This document shows, one piece after another, positions 54,996-64,000 of a DNA stretch of 64,000 nucleotides. The notes under the pieces were generated by a model, which saw nothing but the letters and a program-made list of their open reading frames with translations, searched no databases and was not told the origin of the DNA. This DNA comes from Porphyra umbilicalis (lineage: Eukaryota; Rhodophyta; Bangiophyceae; Bangiales; Bangiaceae): the NCBI GenBank assembly GCA_002049455.2, contig KV918766.1, forward strand, positions 186,001-250,000. The letters run 5' to 3'. Within the stretch, counting starts at the first letter, position 1; every line of letters begins with the position of its first letter. A program made the translations under genes and the position numbers.

Positions 54996-55705
54996 GGTGG
55001 GGGTGTGGGGTGGGCGGGGGGGGGGGGCGGGGGGGGGGGGAAGGGGGACGGGGGTGTGGCGCCACCCCGCGCTGGCGGTGGCGGGTGGGGCCGCGGGGAT
55101 CAACGGGTCTAGCGCGTTTGGTTTCTTGGCGGGGTATTTATTCCTAACAAGTACAGTCCGTATTCAGTCTTGTCTGACTCAGTCTTGTCACGCCCGTGAC
55201 AAGACTGAGTCAGAATCGATCGGCGATCATAAAATGAGTGCATTACACATGCGATCAATGGGCATGGGAACAGCAATCGTGTACGTACGCTTGAACCTGA
55301 CCTCTCGCGCTCGACATACAGTACAGTACGCGGACGCTGCCATGGATCAAACCGAATACGCAGACGCCATTCTGAAATGGGTGCGCTGGAAGACCCCTGG
55401 GGGAAACCCCGTGCCGACGACCGCCCGCGCTGGTCGACGGGGCCCCGCAGCGGCCGCCGCTGTGGACCGCTGTGGGCGAGGCGGCCGCCCGCTGGTCGGC
55501 CGGGCGCGGCCGACCACGCTCGGCGCCGAGCGCGGGCGTGTCCGTCACGGGGCTGCCAACACGAGCCTCACCACAGCAAGAATACCCCCAGGGGAAAAGA
55601 CACAGCGCACGCGGCTGGCCCCCACCAAATGTACAACACAATGCCCACTCAAACGCTTGCACCGACCCCCGTCGAGCCCCCCGCCGCCGGCGCTCGCCCC
55701 CCCCC
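54996..55705. other. Intergenic region with a perfect palindrome
   Basis: G runs at 55017-55041 lie just upstream of the toroid gene (poly-C on its coding strand). An AT-richer patch at 55130-55390 contains the palindrome below. No gene was recognised. Confidence 0.4.
55173..55214. repeat. 42-bp perfect palindrome
   Basis: 20-bp arms (TCTGACTCAGTCTTGTCACG) flank a CC centre. Part of the arm (CAGTCTTGT) also occurs directly upstream at about 55164-55172. Confidence 0.9.
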
Positions 55706-57096
55706 TCAAAACACCTTTGGCAGCAGCTTCCACGGCACCTTGGCCGCGTACGCCTCATAGTCGCGGTAGGCCTTGGCGAGCGCCACCTCCTCGGCGCCGA
55801 CCTTTTTGGCGAGCACCACCCCCAGGAGCGCCGTGAGGGCGATGCGCTCGAGGCTCCCCGAGCCGATCGACAGGCCCGCACACGCGAGCAGCAAGCCCGG
55901 GTACATGGGGTGCCGCACGTACGCGTAGACGCCCGACGTGATGAGCTTGCCGCCGTCGACGGGGATGGGGAGGGGCGACAGGTTGTCCATTTGGAGGTCC
56001 GCCACGGCTGTGTGGGGGGGGGGGGGGGGCAGGGGGGGTGGCCCGTGACCCCGGGGGGGTCGTCCACGGCGCGGGCAAAGCACGATTAGCCGGGCGGCAG
56101 CAAGCAGCGGGCGCGGTCAGTCGGCTGCACGGGTCGACCCGCCGCGCGTGTCAAAACACAGACATACGCCGCCGCAGCGGCTCGACAGCACTCCAACCGC
56201 ACGGTGGCACCCACAGCGCCCACCGTCGACCGAGCGGCGGCCGCCACGGTGCGCCGACCAACCGGCCAGCCACCCCCCCCCCCCCCCCTTTCCCCCCTCC
56301 CCCCCCAGCGACCGCGCCCAACGCACCCTTGGCCATCAACGCGACGCCCGCCAGCAGCGCGGCGGGCCCAACCGCCAACCACAGCGCCCCGTCAATGACC
56401 CCCCCCCCGGGAACTTGAACACAATGGCGGCGACGAGCGCCACCTGCGCCGCCACGTACAAGCCGCCGCCGCCGCGCGACGCGGCGCCGCCGACGGCGCG
56501 GGTGACCGACGGGGGGAGTTTGGAGGTGGCGCCCTCCACCGCCGACGAGACGGCGTCGACGGTGGCGGGGGAGGCGACGCGGGAGGCGGCGGAGCGGAGT
56601 TGCCTGCGGGGGGGGTGGGGGGGGGGGGGGAGTGCACACGCGGCAGCGGGGGGGGGGGAAGCGGGGAGAGGCCAAGACGGTGGGGAGCGAGCAACGGCGC
56701 CGGGAGACAGACGGCGCGGGCGGCCAGCGGGTTCGGTCCGTGTCAGCAGACCCCCCACCGCCCGGCAGAGCGAGCACGCCAGAGGCGGCGGGTCACGCCG
56801 GCGCCTCACCGACGCGCCCCCCCTTGCAGCCAAAAGGCACCCCGACGGCGACGCCCCCCCCCCCAAACGTACGTCATCACATCGTCCTCAGCGGCGTCGG
56901 TGTCGACGCGCTTGCCCTTTTTGCCCCCGCTCGGCCCGACCTGCGCCACCACCGCCGGCGGCCGCCGACGCGCCCCCGGCCGACGGCGGGGCGACGCACG
57001 CAGCGACAACCGCCGCGCGGCGGCGGGCACGCCCGCCGCCCCCGCCGCCCCCACACGCAGCGGGGCGGCCGAGACAAACGCCGGGCGGCAGGCCAT
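55706..57096 (-). CDS. Plastid phospholipid/isoprenylcysteine methyltransferase-like protein, three exons
   Basis: Exons on the minus strand: 57096-56873, 56603-56327, 56007-55706. Exon 1 is a typical Ala/Arg plastid presequence starting MACRPAFVSAAPLRVG. Exon 2 carries an amphipathic region and two hydrophobic helices (LYVAAQVALVAAIVFKF; GALWLAVGPAALLAGVALMA). Exon 3 has the PEMT/ICMT signature: NLSPLPIPVDGGKLITSGVY, then AYVRHPMYPGLLLACAGLSI, then AEEVALAKAYRDYEAY, ending KVPWKLLPKVF. The His, Pro and Glu-Glu positions for S-adenosylmethionine binding are present. Exon sums are one base short of a multiple of three; the break is at a C10 run (56399-56408). The substrate is unknown; a membrane lipid or tocopherol/quinone-related role is only a guess. 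Confidence 0.8.
56008..56326 (-). other. Intron 2 of the methyltransferase-like gene
   Basis: 319 bp, donor GTGCGT, acceptor CCCCACACAG preceded by a poly-C tract, phase 1. Splicing joins VALMAK to VADLQMDNLSPLP. Confidence 0.8.
56604..56872 (-). other. Intron 1 of the methyltransferase-like gene
   Basis: 269 bp, donor GTACGT, acceptor CCCCGCAG preceded by long C runs, phase 2. Splicing joins AEDDVM to TQLRSAASRV in frame. Confidence 0.75.
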
Positions 57097-58251
57097 ACCG
57101 ACGCGCCGCGGCGGTGGGGGGAGGGAGGGGCGGCCGCAGGCGACACGGGCGGCAGCGCAGGGCGCGGGAGGGGGGGGGGGGTGGCGCCGGCGGCGAGGGG
57201 ACACGGGCGACCGGTCGGTGGGGCGGCGCGGGGCGCGTCGGGGGGGCAGCTGCGGGGCGGAGCGGGGGCAGGCGGCGCAGCTCCGAGGCGCCGCCGCCGA
57301 GGCCGCCGCGCCGCGCAGCCCCGAGGCGGCGCGCGGCGGGGGGGGTGGTGGACCGGCCCGTGCGCAGGGGCAACGGCAGCGACGGGCGGGTGTGGCTGCG
57401 TGGCGGCTCGCGAGGGTGCCGCCAGCGGCGGCAGCGCGGGGCGGGGGGAAGCGGCGCAGCCGCTCTGGTCGCCCTTTGCACACCCGGTGGCCGCCGCGCC
57501 ACCGTGTGGGTGGCTCCACCCACGTGGGGGCAGCCACCCACGTTCCAGTCGTTTTTTTTTGAAAAAAATCGCCCACTGGGCCCGTCGCCCGCGCGCGCCG
57601 CGCACTTGCCGTCAGTCCGCGCCAAGTAAGTACACCGCAGGCGGGCGGTCGGCGGACCGGTCGGGGGGAGGGATTGTGTGCGTCAGCCCCCCCGCCCCCC
57701 CCCCCCCGCCCGGCCGCTCCCGTTGCGCCACGGCGCGGCCAACGGCTCGCCGTCGTGGCGATTTGGGGTCGGCCGCGCACACGCGGGGGGGCGCCACGCG
57801 CCGCGCGGCGGCGGCACGCAGGACTTTCACCGGCAGTCCCGGCCACGCCCCCGGTCGGGTGTGTGTCAGGGGGGGGGTGGGAGGAGCGGACGGCGTGTGG
57901 CGGGGGGGGGGGGGTCGACCGCCTCGTGCGTGGATGGGGCCGGCGCGGGGCGACCCGCGGGCGCCGCCGCGCCTCTGTGTGTGGCGGCGCCGAGGCCTGG
58001 GCGCCCCGCCGCCGCCGTGCCGCCGCCTCGCACCGGGGGTCCGCGTCGACGCGCGCCGCGGCGGCGGGGGCGGTGGCGGCGGTGGCGGCGGTGGCGGCGG
58101 CGGTGGCGGCGGCGGCGGCGGCGGCCGGGTGGCCGCCGTGAGGTGGTCGTCCCCCTCCCGCTGCGCCCCTTTTCTTGTTTTGTTTGTATTGCCGTCGGCG
58201 TGCGCGTGCGTGCGGTCTCCCCAATGCTGCTGCATTCGCGCTCCCGCCGCC
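57097..58251. other. Divergent intergenic region between methyltransferase-like and SEC3 genes
   Basis: 1.15 kb, very GC-rich, with a small T8/A7 island at 57552-57568. It must hold promoters for both directions. A GGC/GGT microsatellite lies at 58055-58130. No TATA box was seen on either side. Confidence 0.45.
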
Positions 58252-58768
58252 ATGCGGGGGGCGCCAACGGGGGCGCCGCCCCCACCCCCCCCCCCCCCCC
58301 CCCCTCGCCGCGGGGCCACCCCGCCCTCGTGGCGGCCATCACCCCCCTCCTCCGCGCGACGGAGGTCGTCCTCGTCGCCATCCCCGCCGTCCAAGTCGAG
58401 CCGGGCGGCGCGCTCGTCGCCGCTGCCATTGCCGCCGCCGCCGACGCGGCCGGCGGCGACGGCGGCGGCGGCGGCCGCGGCCGCGGCAGGGGCCGACGCC
58501 GCGGGCGTTCCCCCTTGGGGGGGGGCAGCTGGGCGGCGGCGGGTGGCGGCGGCGGCGGCGGGCGGGGCGGCAGCTCGTCGGCGGTGGCGCCCCCGCCCCC
58601 GCCGCCAACGCGGCCGCGGCGGTCGCCGCCGCCGCCGCGGGGAAGCCCCGCACCCTCGCCCTCTGCCGGTGCGGTAAGCCCCCCGGCTTGCGCCTCCTCA
58701 AAGTCGCCGCCCTCGACGGCGGCGGGGGGGCGGGGGTGGCGGCGGCGGCGGTGCCGGCGCCGACGGTC

Positions 58769-58811
<43 letters not shown>

Positions 58812-61800
58812 CGGCAGCGGTGGTGGTGGCGGCGGCGGCGGCGGCGGCGGGCGCGTGGCCGTCAAGCGCTCCTGGTCCGTCGCCGAACTCCGCCGCATCG
58901 ACGGCCTCGGCGGCGCCGTGGGCGCGGCCACCGCCTTTTCCCTCGTCTTTGGCGCCCGCACGTGGACGTGGGTGGCGCTCGCGCCCGCCGACCGCGCCCT
59001 CTTTTTGTGGGCGACGCTCTCGGGGGCGGCGGGGGTGCTCCGCCGCGCGCCGCGCGCCGACAATGTGCGGCTGCTCGATTTGCAAACGTTTGCCGATGCG
59101 GTCGCGGCGACGGAGGGGGGGGGGGTGGGGGGGGTGGGGGGTGGCCCTGCCGGCGCCGTCCATGGGGGGGGGGGGGCGGTGGGTGGGCCTCGACGGGGGG
59201 GGGCGGGGGGGCGGGGGGGGGGGGGTACCACGGCTCGAGCGTGCGGGGGGGGGGGGGGGGGGCATGCCGCCACCGCGGGGCTCTTGGCGGGCGCTTCGAG
59301 CGACCGTGCGCTCGGCGCCCGCGGCGGCGCAGGGGGGGGGCGGGGGGGGGCGACGGGGGTGGGGCGCCGCGCGGCGACGGCGTCGGCCGCACGTTGCTCC
59401 GCCGCCGCACGACGGCGGCAGGGGAGGGGCGGCGGGGTGCTGTTGCCGCCGCCGCCGCAGCCGCCGCTGCGGCCGCCGACGGTACGGCGGCGACGCGGTC
59501 GGCCGCGACGGCGCCCGTGCCGCACTCGGCGCGCGCGGCGGGCGGCGGCGGCTGGGCGTCGGCTGGCGCGGCGGGCGGGGGTGGGGCGGCGGGGGCGGGC
59601 GCCGCCGCGGGGCTGCCCGTCGAGCCCGCGTCGACTGGCCGGCGGCGTGGCGGGGAGCCGCCCGCGCCGCCGCGTGGCGCCGCTGGCCGCGGCGGGATGG
59701 GGGGGGGGGGGGGGGCGCTCGGGGGCCGTGGCCGCCGCCGTTGCGGCGCTCGAGGGCGGCGAGGGGGGTGCCGGCGCCAGTGGGGTGGGGGCGGCGGCGG
59801 CGGCACCCCGCGCCGCGCCCGCCGCCTGCCGAGCGGCGACCGCGGGGGCGGGGAGGCCCCCCCGCCGGGGTGGTCCACCCACCGCGGCCGCCGGTCGGCC
59901 ATGGACGAGCCGCCGTCGGCGCCGTGGCGGGTGGCGGCCTACGCCTCTGCCGACGGCGGTGGCGCGCGCGGGGGGGGGCGGGGGACGCGCACGGCGGGCG
60001 CGAGCGGCACAGCGGCGGCGTGTGGCCCTCGTCTTCGGGGGCGGCCGGCGGGGGCGGCGACGGGAGCGTCAGCCTCTCGGAGCGCCTCCAACACCGGTGG
60101 GCCATGCCGCCCGCGGGGTTGACCAATGGCCGCCGGCCGGGCGGGTCGGCGGCCGACGGCGGCGGCGGCGGCGGCGGCGGCGGCTCGAGCGGCCGCCTCG
60201 GCGTGCGGGCGACCGGGCGGGGGGGGGAGGCCCCCGCCGACGACCTGCGCCTGTCGGCCGAGGAGGTGGCGGCGTTGGGGGAGGCACTCGCGTGGGGGGG
60301 CGCCGACGACGCGGGCGCCCCGACCGCCGCCGACCGCCTCGCCGCCGCGGCTGCCGACGCAGACGCGGCGGCGGCGGCGGCGGCGCTCGCCGCCGCCACG
60401 GCGCCCGCCGCGCGGCGCGGCTCGCCCCGCCGCCGCGCGGCCAAGGCGCCGCCACGCGGCGAGCGCCCCCCCGCGGTGGCGCTCGCGCGCCTGGCGGCGG
60501 CGCTCGGCGGGGAGCCCGGCTCGCCCGTGACGCCGCCGCCACCGCTGCCGGCGGCCGCGCCCGCCGCGTGCCACGACGGGGTGGGCGCTGACGTGGCCGC
60601 CGCCGACGCGGCGCGCCGCGCGCTCGCCGTGCAGGCGGCCAACGTGGACGCGCTTGCGGGGGCCCTCGACGCGCTCCTGGGTGGGTGCACCCTCCCCGAC
60701 GGCCGCGCGGCTGCCATTGACGCGGCGCTGGCGGCGGCCGAGGCGGCCGCGCCGCCGCCGCCGCCACCCCCATCCCCACGGACGGTGGGGGGCGGCGGCT
60801 TGGCGGCCGCGTCGGCGGGCAGCCGCTCCGCGCCGAGCGTGCGGTTGGCGCGGCCGCCGCCGTCGGCGCCGTCGGCGGCGGCGGTCGACGCAGACGACGA
60901 GCGCGACGGCAACGACGACGGCCTCGTCGCGCTGCTGCCGGCGGCGGCCGACCTCGCCGCCGCCGCCGCGTACGTGCCGCCCGGCGGGGCGGTCGGCGCC
61001 ATGGCGGCGGTCGTTGCGGGCGGCGCCGCCTTGGAGCGCCGCGGCGGCCGCGCCGTGGCGCTCCTCCTGCCGGCGCTGCGGCGGCGCGCCGACGCGGTCG
61101 CGTCGTCGGCGGCGGCGGCGGCAGCGCCGGGGCCACCGCCGCCGCCGCGCGCCGCCGAGCCGTTGGCCGTCTTTGGCGCGTCGCACGCGGCGCTCGACGG
61201 CCTGTCGCCGCGGTCGGCCACCTTTTTGCGCCGCGCGTACGCGGCGGCGGCGGCCAAGGCGTTGCCGGCTGCGCTCGCCGCGCGCGTGCCCCGCGCGGCG
61301 GTGGCGGACGGGGTGGCCATGGGGGGAGGGGGGGGGGGCGGCGCCGGTGGCGGCGGCGGCGGCGGCCACCGCGGCGGACGTGACGCGCCTCGCCGCCGCG
61401 GCGGCGGCGCTGGCGGTGGGGGAAGCGCGCGTCGTTGCCGCCCTATTTGGGCCGCCCCCGGCGGCGGCCGACGCCGACGGCGGCGCCGCACCCGCTGCCG
61501 CCGCCGCCACGGACGCCGCCACCGACGGTGGCGGGGGGCCCCGGTGGCGCTCCCCGCACACGTGGCGGCGGTCACAGATGGGGTGTTGCGGGAGCTCGGG
61601 GCGCTCCTCGTCGCCGCCGTCGACGGGGCCGCGTCGGCCGCGGGTGGGGGGGGGTCCTACTGGGCCGCCGCCCTCGCCCTCGACGCGGCCGCGGCGGCCA
61701 TGAGCCCGGCGGCCGCCGCCGGGGGGGAGCCCCTCCCCGTCACCGACGCCGTCGACGCGGCCGCCGTGCGGCACGGGGCGGCGGCGGCCAAGGCCGCTGC

Positions 61801-62620
61801 CGCTGCCGCCGCCGCCCGCTGCCGCGCGCGCGTGGACGGGCGGAGCGCGGATCTGGCGGCGGCGGCCGCCGCCGCGGCCGCCGCCGACGCAATGGCCGGC
61901 GACGGGGGCGACGGCGGCGGCGGCGGTGGTGGCGGTGGCGTCGGCCGACGCGGCGGCGGCGCCACCGCCCCCGCCGCCGTGGCCGACCTAGTCGATTGGG
62001 CGGCCGAGGTTGGCGCCGCCGGCGCCACGGCCGGCCGCAGCGGCGCCGACGGCGCCGCCACCGCCGCCGTCCTCGTCCCAACCCTCACCGCCGCCGACGC
62101 GGTGGCGGCGCGCCTCGCGGGCCCCGCCGCCGTCCACGCGACGGCGGCGGTGGCGGCGGCGCCGGCGCTGCTCGCGGCCGCCGCCGGCGCCGCCGCGGCG
62201 CGGTCCCCCACCCCCGCCGGGCGCGTCCTTGCCGTTGCCGTTGCCGCGGCGGCGGCGGCCGCCGCGGAGCGCCTGCCGGCGCTCGCCGCCGCCGCCGCCG
62301 CCGACCCGGCGGCGGGCGCCGTCGAGCGGCTCGCAGCCGCCGCCGAGGCGCGGTCGGCGGCGACCAAGGGCGCCGCGCCCGGCGCGGAGGGGGGGCGCCG
62401 GCGGCGGCGGGTGCCGCCCCTGGCCGCCGCTGCGGCGGCAGAGGCGGCCGCCCTCCGCGCCGCCACCGGCCGCGGGCCGGGGTCGGCGGCGGTGGCGGCG
62501 GCGGCGGCGGCGGCGGCGCTCGCCGCCGCCGCCGCTGGGGGGGGGCGGGGGGGCGGACGGGCGGGACCGCCTGCGTGCGGCCGCCGCGCTGCGGACGGCG
62601 CTGCTGCAGGGGGGGGGTAG
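58252..62620 (+). CDS. SEC3: Exocyst complex component SEC3/EXOC1
   Basis: SEC3 tethers secretory vesicles to the plasma membrane through PIP2 and Rho-type GTPases. ATG 58252 has GCCGCCATGC context. After a C21 run (58285-58305, frame change) come HPALVAAITPLLRATEVVLV and KPRTLALCRCG, as at the start of plant SEC3. The Sec3 PIP2-binding PH-like domain follows: VKRSWSVAELRRIDGL, AFSLVFGARTWTWVAL, ADRALFLWATLSGAAG and NVRLLDLQTFADAV. A G-rich linker of about 1 kb with many frame changes follows. DDLRLSAEEVAALGEAL, then AVQAANVDALAGALDALLGG (a Sec3 coiled-coil segment), and Ala-rich helical repeats run to the TAG at 62618-62620. The N-terminal assignment is firm; the C-terminal half is supported by helical pattern only. 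The total is about 1450 codons versus about 890 in plants. Confidence 0.72.
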
Positions 62621-63465
62621 GGGGGCGGGGGGGTGGCGAGCGCGACGGCGGCGGTGGGGGGTTGGCGCGGCACGTATTTTTATTGTCTGCCGCGGGCAGA
62701 CGGTGGGGCAGAGGCGGGGGGTATGGGGGGCGACACGCGGGCCGGGGGAGCGGAACCATTGCAAGCAAAAAAGGCAAGTGATTGATCGTCAGCTAGGACC
62801 ACTACATATCTGCGTCGAGGCCCCACCGACGGGCGTCGAGGCCAATCGGCGATCGAAATCGGTTATCGGTAGTCCCGTCCGAGGGGCCTCGATGGGCCGA
62901 TCGAGACCCCTGGTTCGGTCGCCTTACAGCTGTGACTGGAAGCAGGTTCATCGAAGGCTCGATGAGGTGCGAGACACGCGACTGCGCGTAACCGCTGCCC
63001 AGACGCGTTCTGGAGCGGCACTTGTGCTGGAGCAGCTGTCGCGTCCGACTGCCGCGTCTGGTACCCGCCGCTGGCAGCGGCGCCTTGGGCCTTGGCTCGG
63101 ACTCACCCGCCAGGCGGGAACGACCGGGGCGGTGGAGACTTTTGGGGCGGCGCGCCGGGTGGCGACGGCCCACCGACAAGAAAAAAAGAAACAAGCAGAG
63201 CGTGGGAGGCTCCTGATATCTGAGACTTGGGGCCCGAGGAATGGAGTTTGTAGGGGAAAGCAGCTGTGGCTGCGGCCGCAGCCTCCAACAGTTGCTCCAG
63301 CACCGCGCAGAGGGGGACACTGGTCAAGCTCCGAGGCGGGTACTGGTCTAGCCAAGCGCGCAAAGGACCCCGACTGGTAGCAGAGCTGTGCCCGCAAAGT
63401 CGACAGACTAGAGCGAGAGGAAATGTGTAAAAATAAAACAAGCAACAGCAGCAAGACAAAGTGAG
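62621..63465. other. Intergenic region
   Basis: The first 130 bp are GC-rich 3' flank. 62800-62920 has GCGTCGAGGCC twice (about 62811 and 62829) and GGGCCTCGATGGGCC nearby. No gene was recognised. Confidence 0.4.
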
Positions 63466-64000
63466 CTACACCCACGGATAAAAAGGATTGACAAAGAAAC
63501 GCATGGCACGGTGCTCGTGGACCGCACCGTGGAGGCTGGGCGGCTCCGCGTTGATCCCCTTGCGAGCGAGCAAGTCGGCAAAGTCGGGCACGACGTGCAC
63601 GAGGCGCTTGATGTGCGCTAATGGCACCTCATGGACGGCAGCGTCCGCGCTGTTCTCAGGGAAGGACCAGCACAGACGTTGGCAGCCCTCGCGCCCAGCG
63701 GGCAGCCCGGCTCGGCTTCAACGGTGCCCACTCTCGGACGTACGCGTAGTCACCGTCTGGATGTCGTACGATGGCACGGACCTCACCAATGCACAAATCC
63801 GCACTGTTCTTGCCGCCCGCACCGGCCATCTCACTTCGCTGCCCGACAGACGAGCCCTCGGTGGGCGTCCCCGTGCTGCCAGAGTCTTCCGCTTCACCGT
63901 TGACGCCTGTCCCGTCGCCGCTGCACACCCGATAGAGTACCGCGTCGTACCAGGGCGCGCCGCGGAAGCTAGGGTTGGATCTCAGCTGCTGGCGGACATG
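63466..64000 (-). CDS. 3' part of an unrecognised, perhaps transposon-derived protein, truncated by the window end
   Basis: The minus-strand reading enters the window at 64000 with VRQQLRSNPSFRGAPWYDAV. It passes an Asn/Gly/Ser-rich acidic linker and IGEVRAIVRHPDGDYAYVRE with WAPLKP. It must slip frame near 63657-63720 to continue PENSADAAVHEVPLAHIKRL and VHVVPDFADLL, ending VNPFYPWV with TAG at 63466-63468. The order of an FRG...D segment, a V-x-x-I...YAxVxxxxPL strand pair, and a closing HVVPDF/N-PF tail resembles C-terminal tails of large fungal and algal transposases (KDZ/Plavaka-like). That is a recollection of form, not a match. One frame break suggests decay or error. Confidence 0.4.

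Noticed and set aside
58339-61575. Open frame of about 1080 codons antisense to SEC3
   Set aside because: Mirrors the Ala/Gly-rich sense coding; no motif. Sense strand carries the SEC3 domain.

Overview
This window looks like nuclear DNA of a GC-rich, intron-poor, photosynthetic eukaryote. The evidence is that several predicted proteins begin with Ala/Arg/Ser-rich plastid-type presequences (a PAP/fibrillin, lumazine synthase, a phospholipid/isoprenylcysteine methyltransferase-like protein). Four GT-AG introns of 197-319 bp can be placed inside coding regions. The encoded machinery is eukaryotic (NEMF/Rqc2, exocyst SEC3, BSD-domain protein, ENPP), and a decayed Ty1/copia element lies at the left end. 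A bangiophyte red alga (Porphyra/Pyropia-like) fits best; this is an inference from composition and gene structure, not a proven assignment.

Layout. 1-3.4 kb: decayed Ty1/copia gag-pol. 3.4-12.1 kb: moderately GC, apparently non-coding DNA with several inverted-repeat elements. 12.2-25.5 kb: gene cluster with a secreted Cys-rich protein (+), PAP/fibrillin (+), NEMF/Rqc2 (-), BSD-domain protein (+) and a membrane RING-H2 protein (-). 28.0-29.0 kb: S-formylglutathione hydrolase. 30-38 kb: two related C2H2 zinc-finger genes (-), copies of a 136-bp fold-back element, and a cluster of perfect palindromes. 38.1-38.9 kb: possible hypothetical gene. 41.7-48.1 kb: 2-hydroxyacid dehydrogenase-like protein, lumazine synthase (one intron), a small C2HC-type protein (one intron) and an ENPP phosphodiesterase. 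51.2-62.6 kb: third C2H2 gene, a membrane-anchored alpha-toroid protein, a three-exon methyltransferase-like gene and exocyst SEC3. 63.5-64 kb: 3' part of an unrecognised, perhaps transposon-derived, protein.

Two themes run through the window. First, runs of 8-29 C or G are common and sit in three kinds of place: directly upstream of start codons, in the pyrimidine tract of 3' splice sites, and inside coding regions. Nearly every long gene changes reading frame at such a run, so either the assembly has homopolymer length errors or the tracts really vary in length. Second, the non-coding blocks are rich in hairpin-forming sequence: a 136-bp fold-back family, longer inverted-repeat elements, and a cluster of odd-length perfect palindromes with a single central base.

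The genes are not an operon or one pathway. They are mostly unrelated housekeeping functions (ribosome quality control, exocytosis, riboflavin synthesis, formaldehyde detoxification, plastid lipid bodies) placed divergently or convergently. The only local gene family is the three two-finger C2H2 genes.
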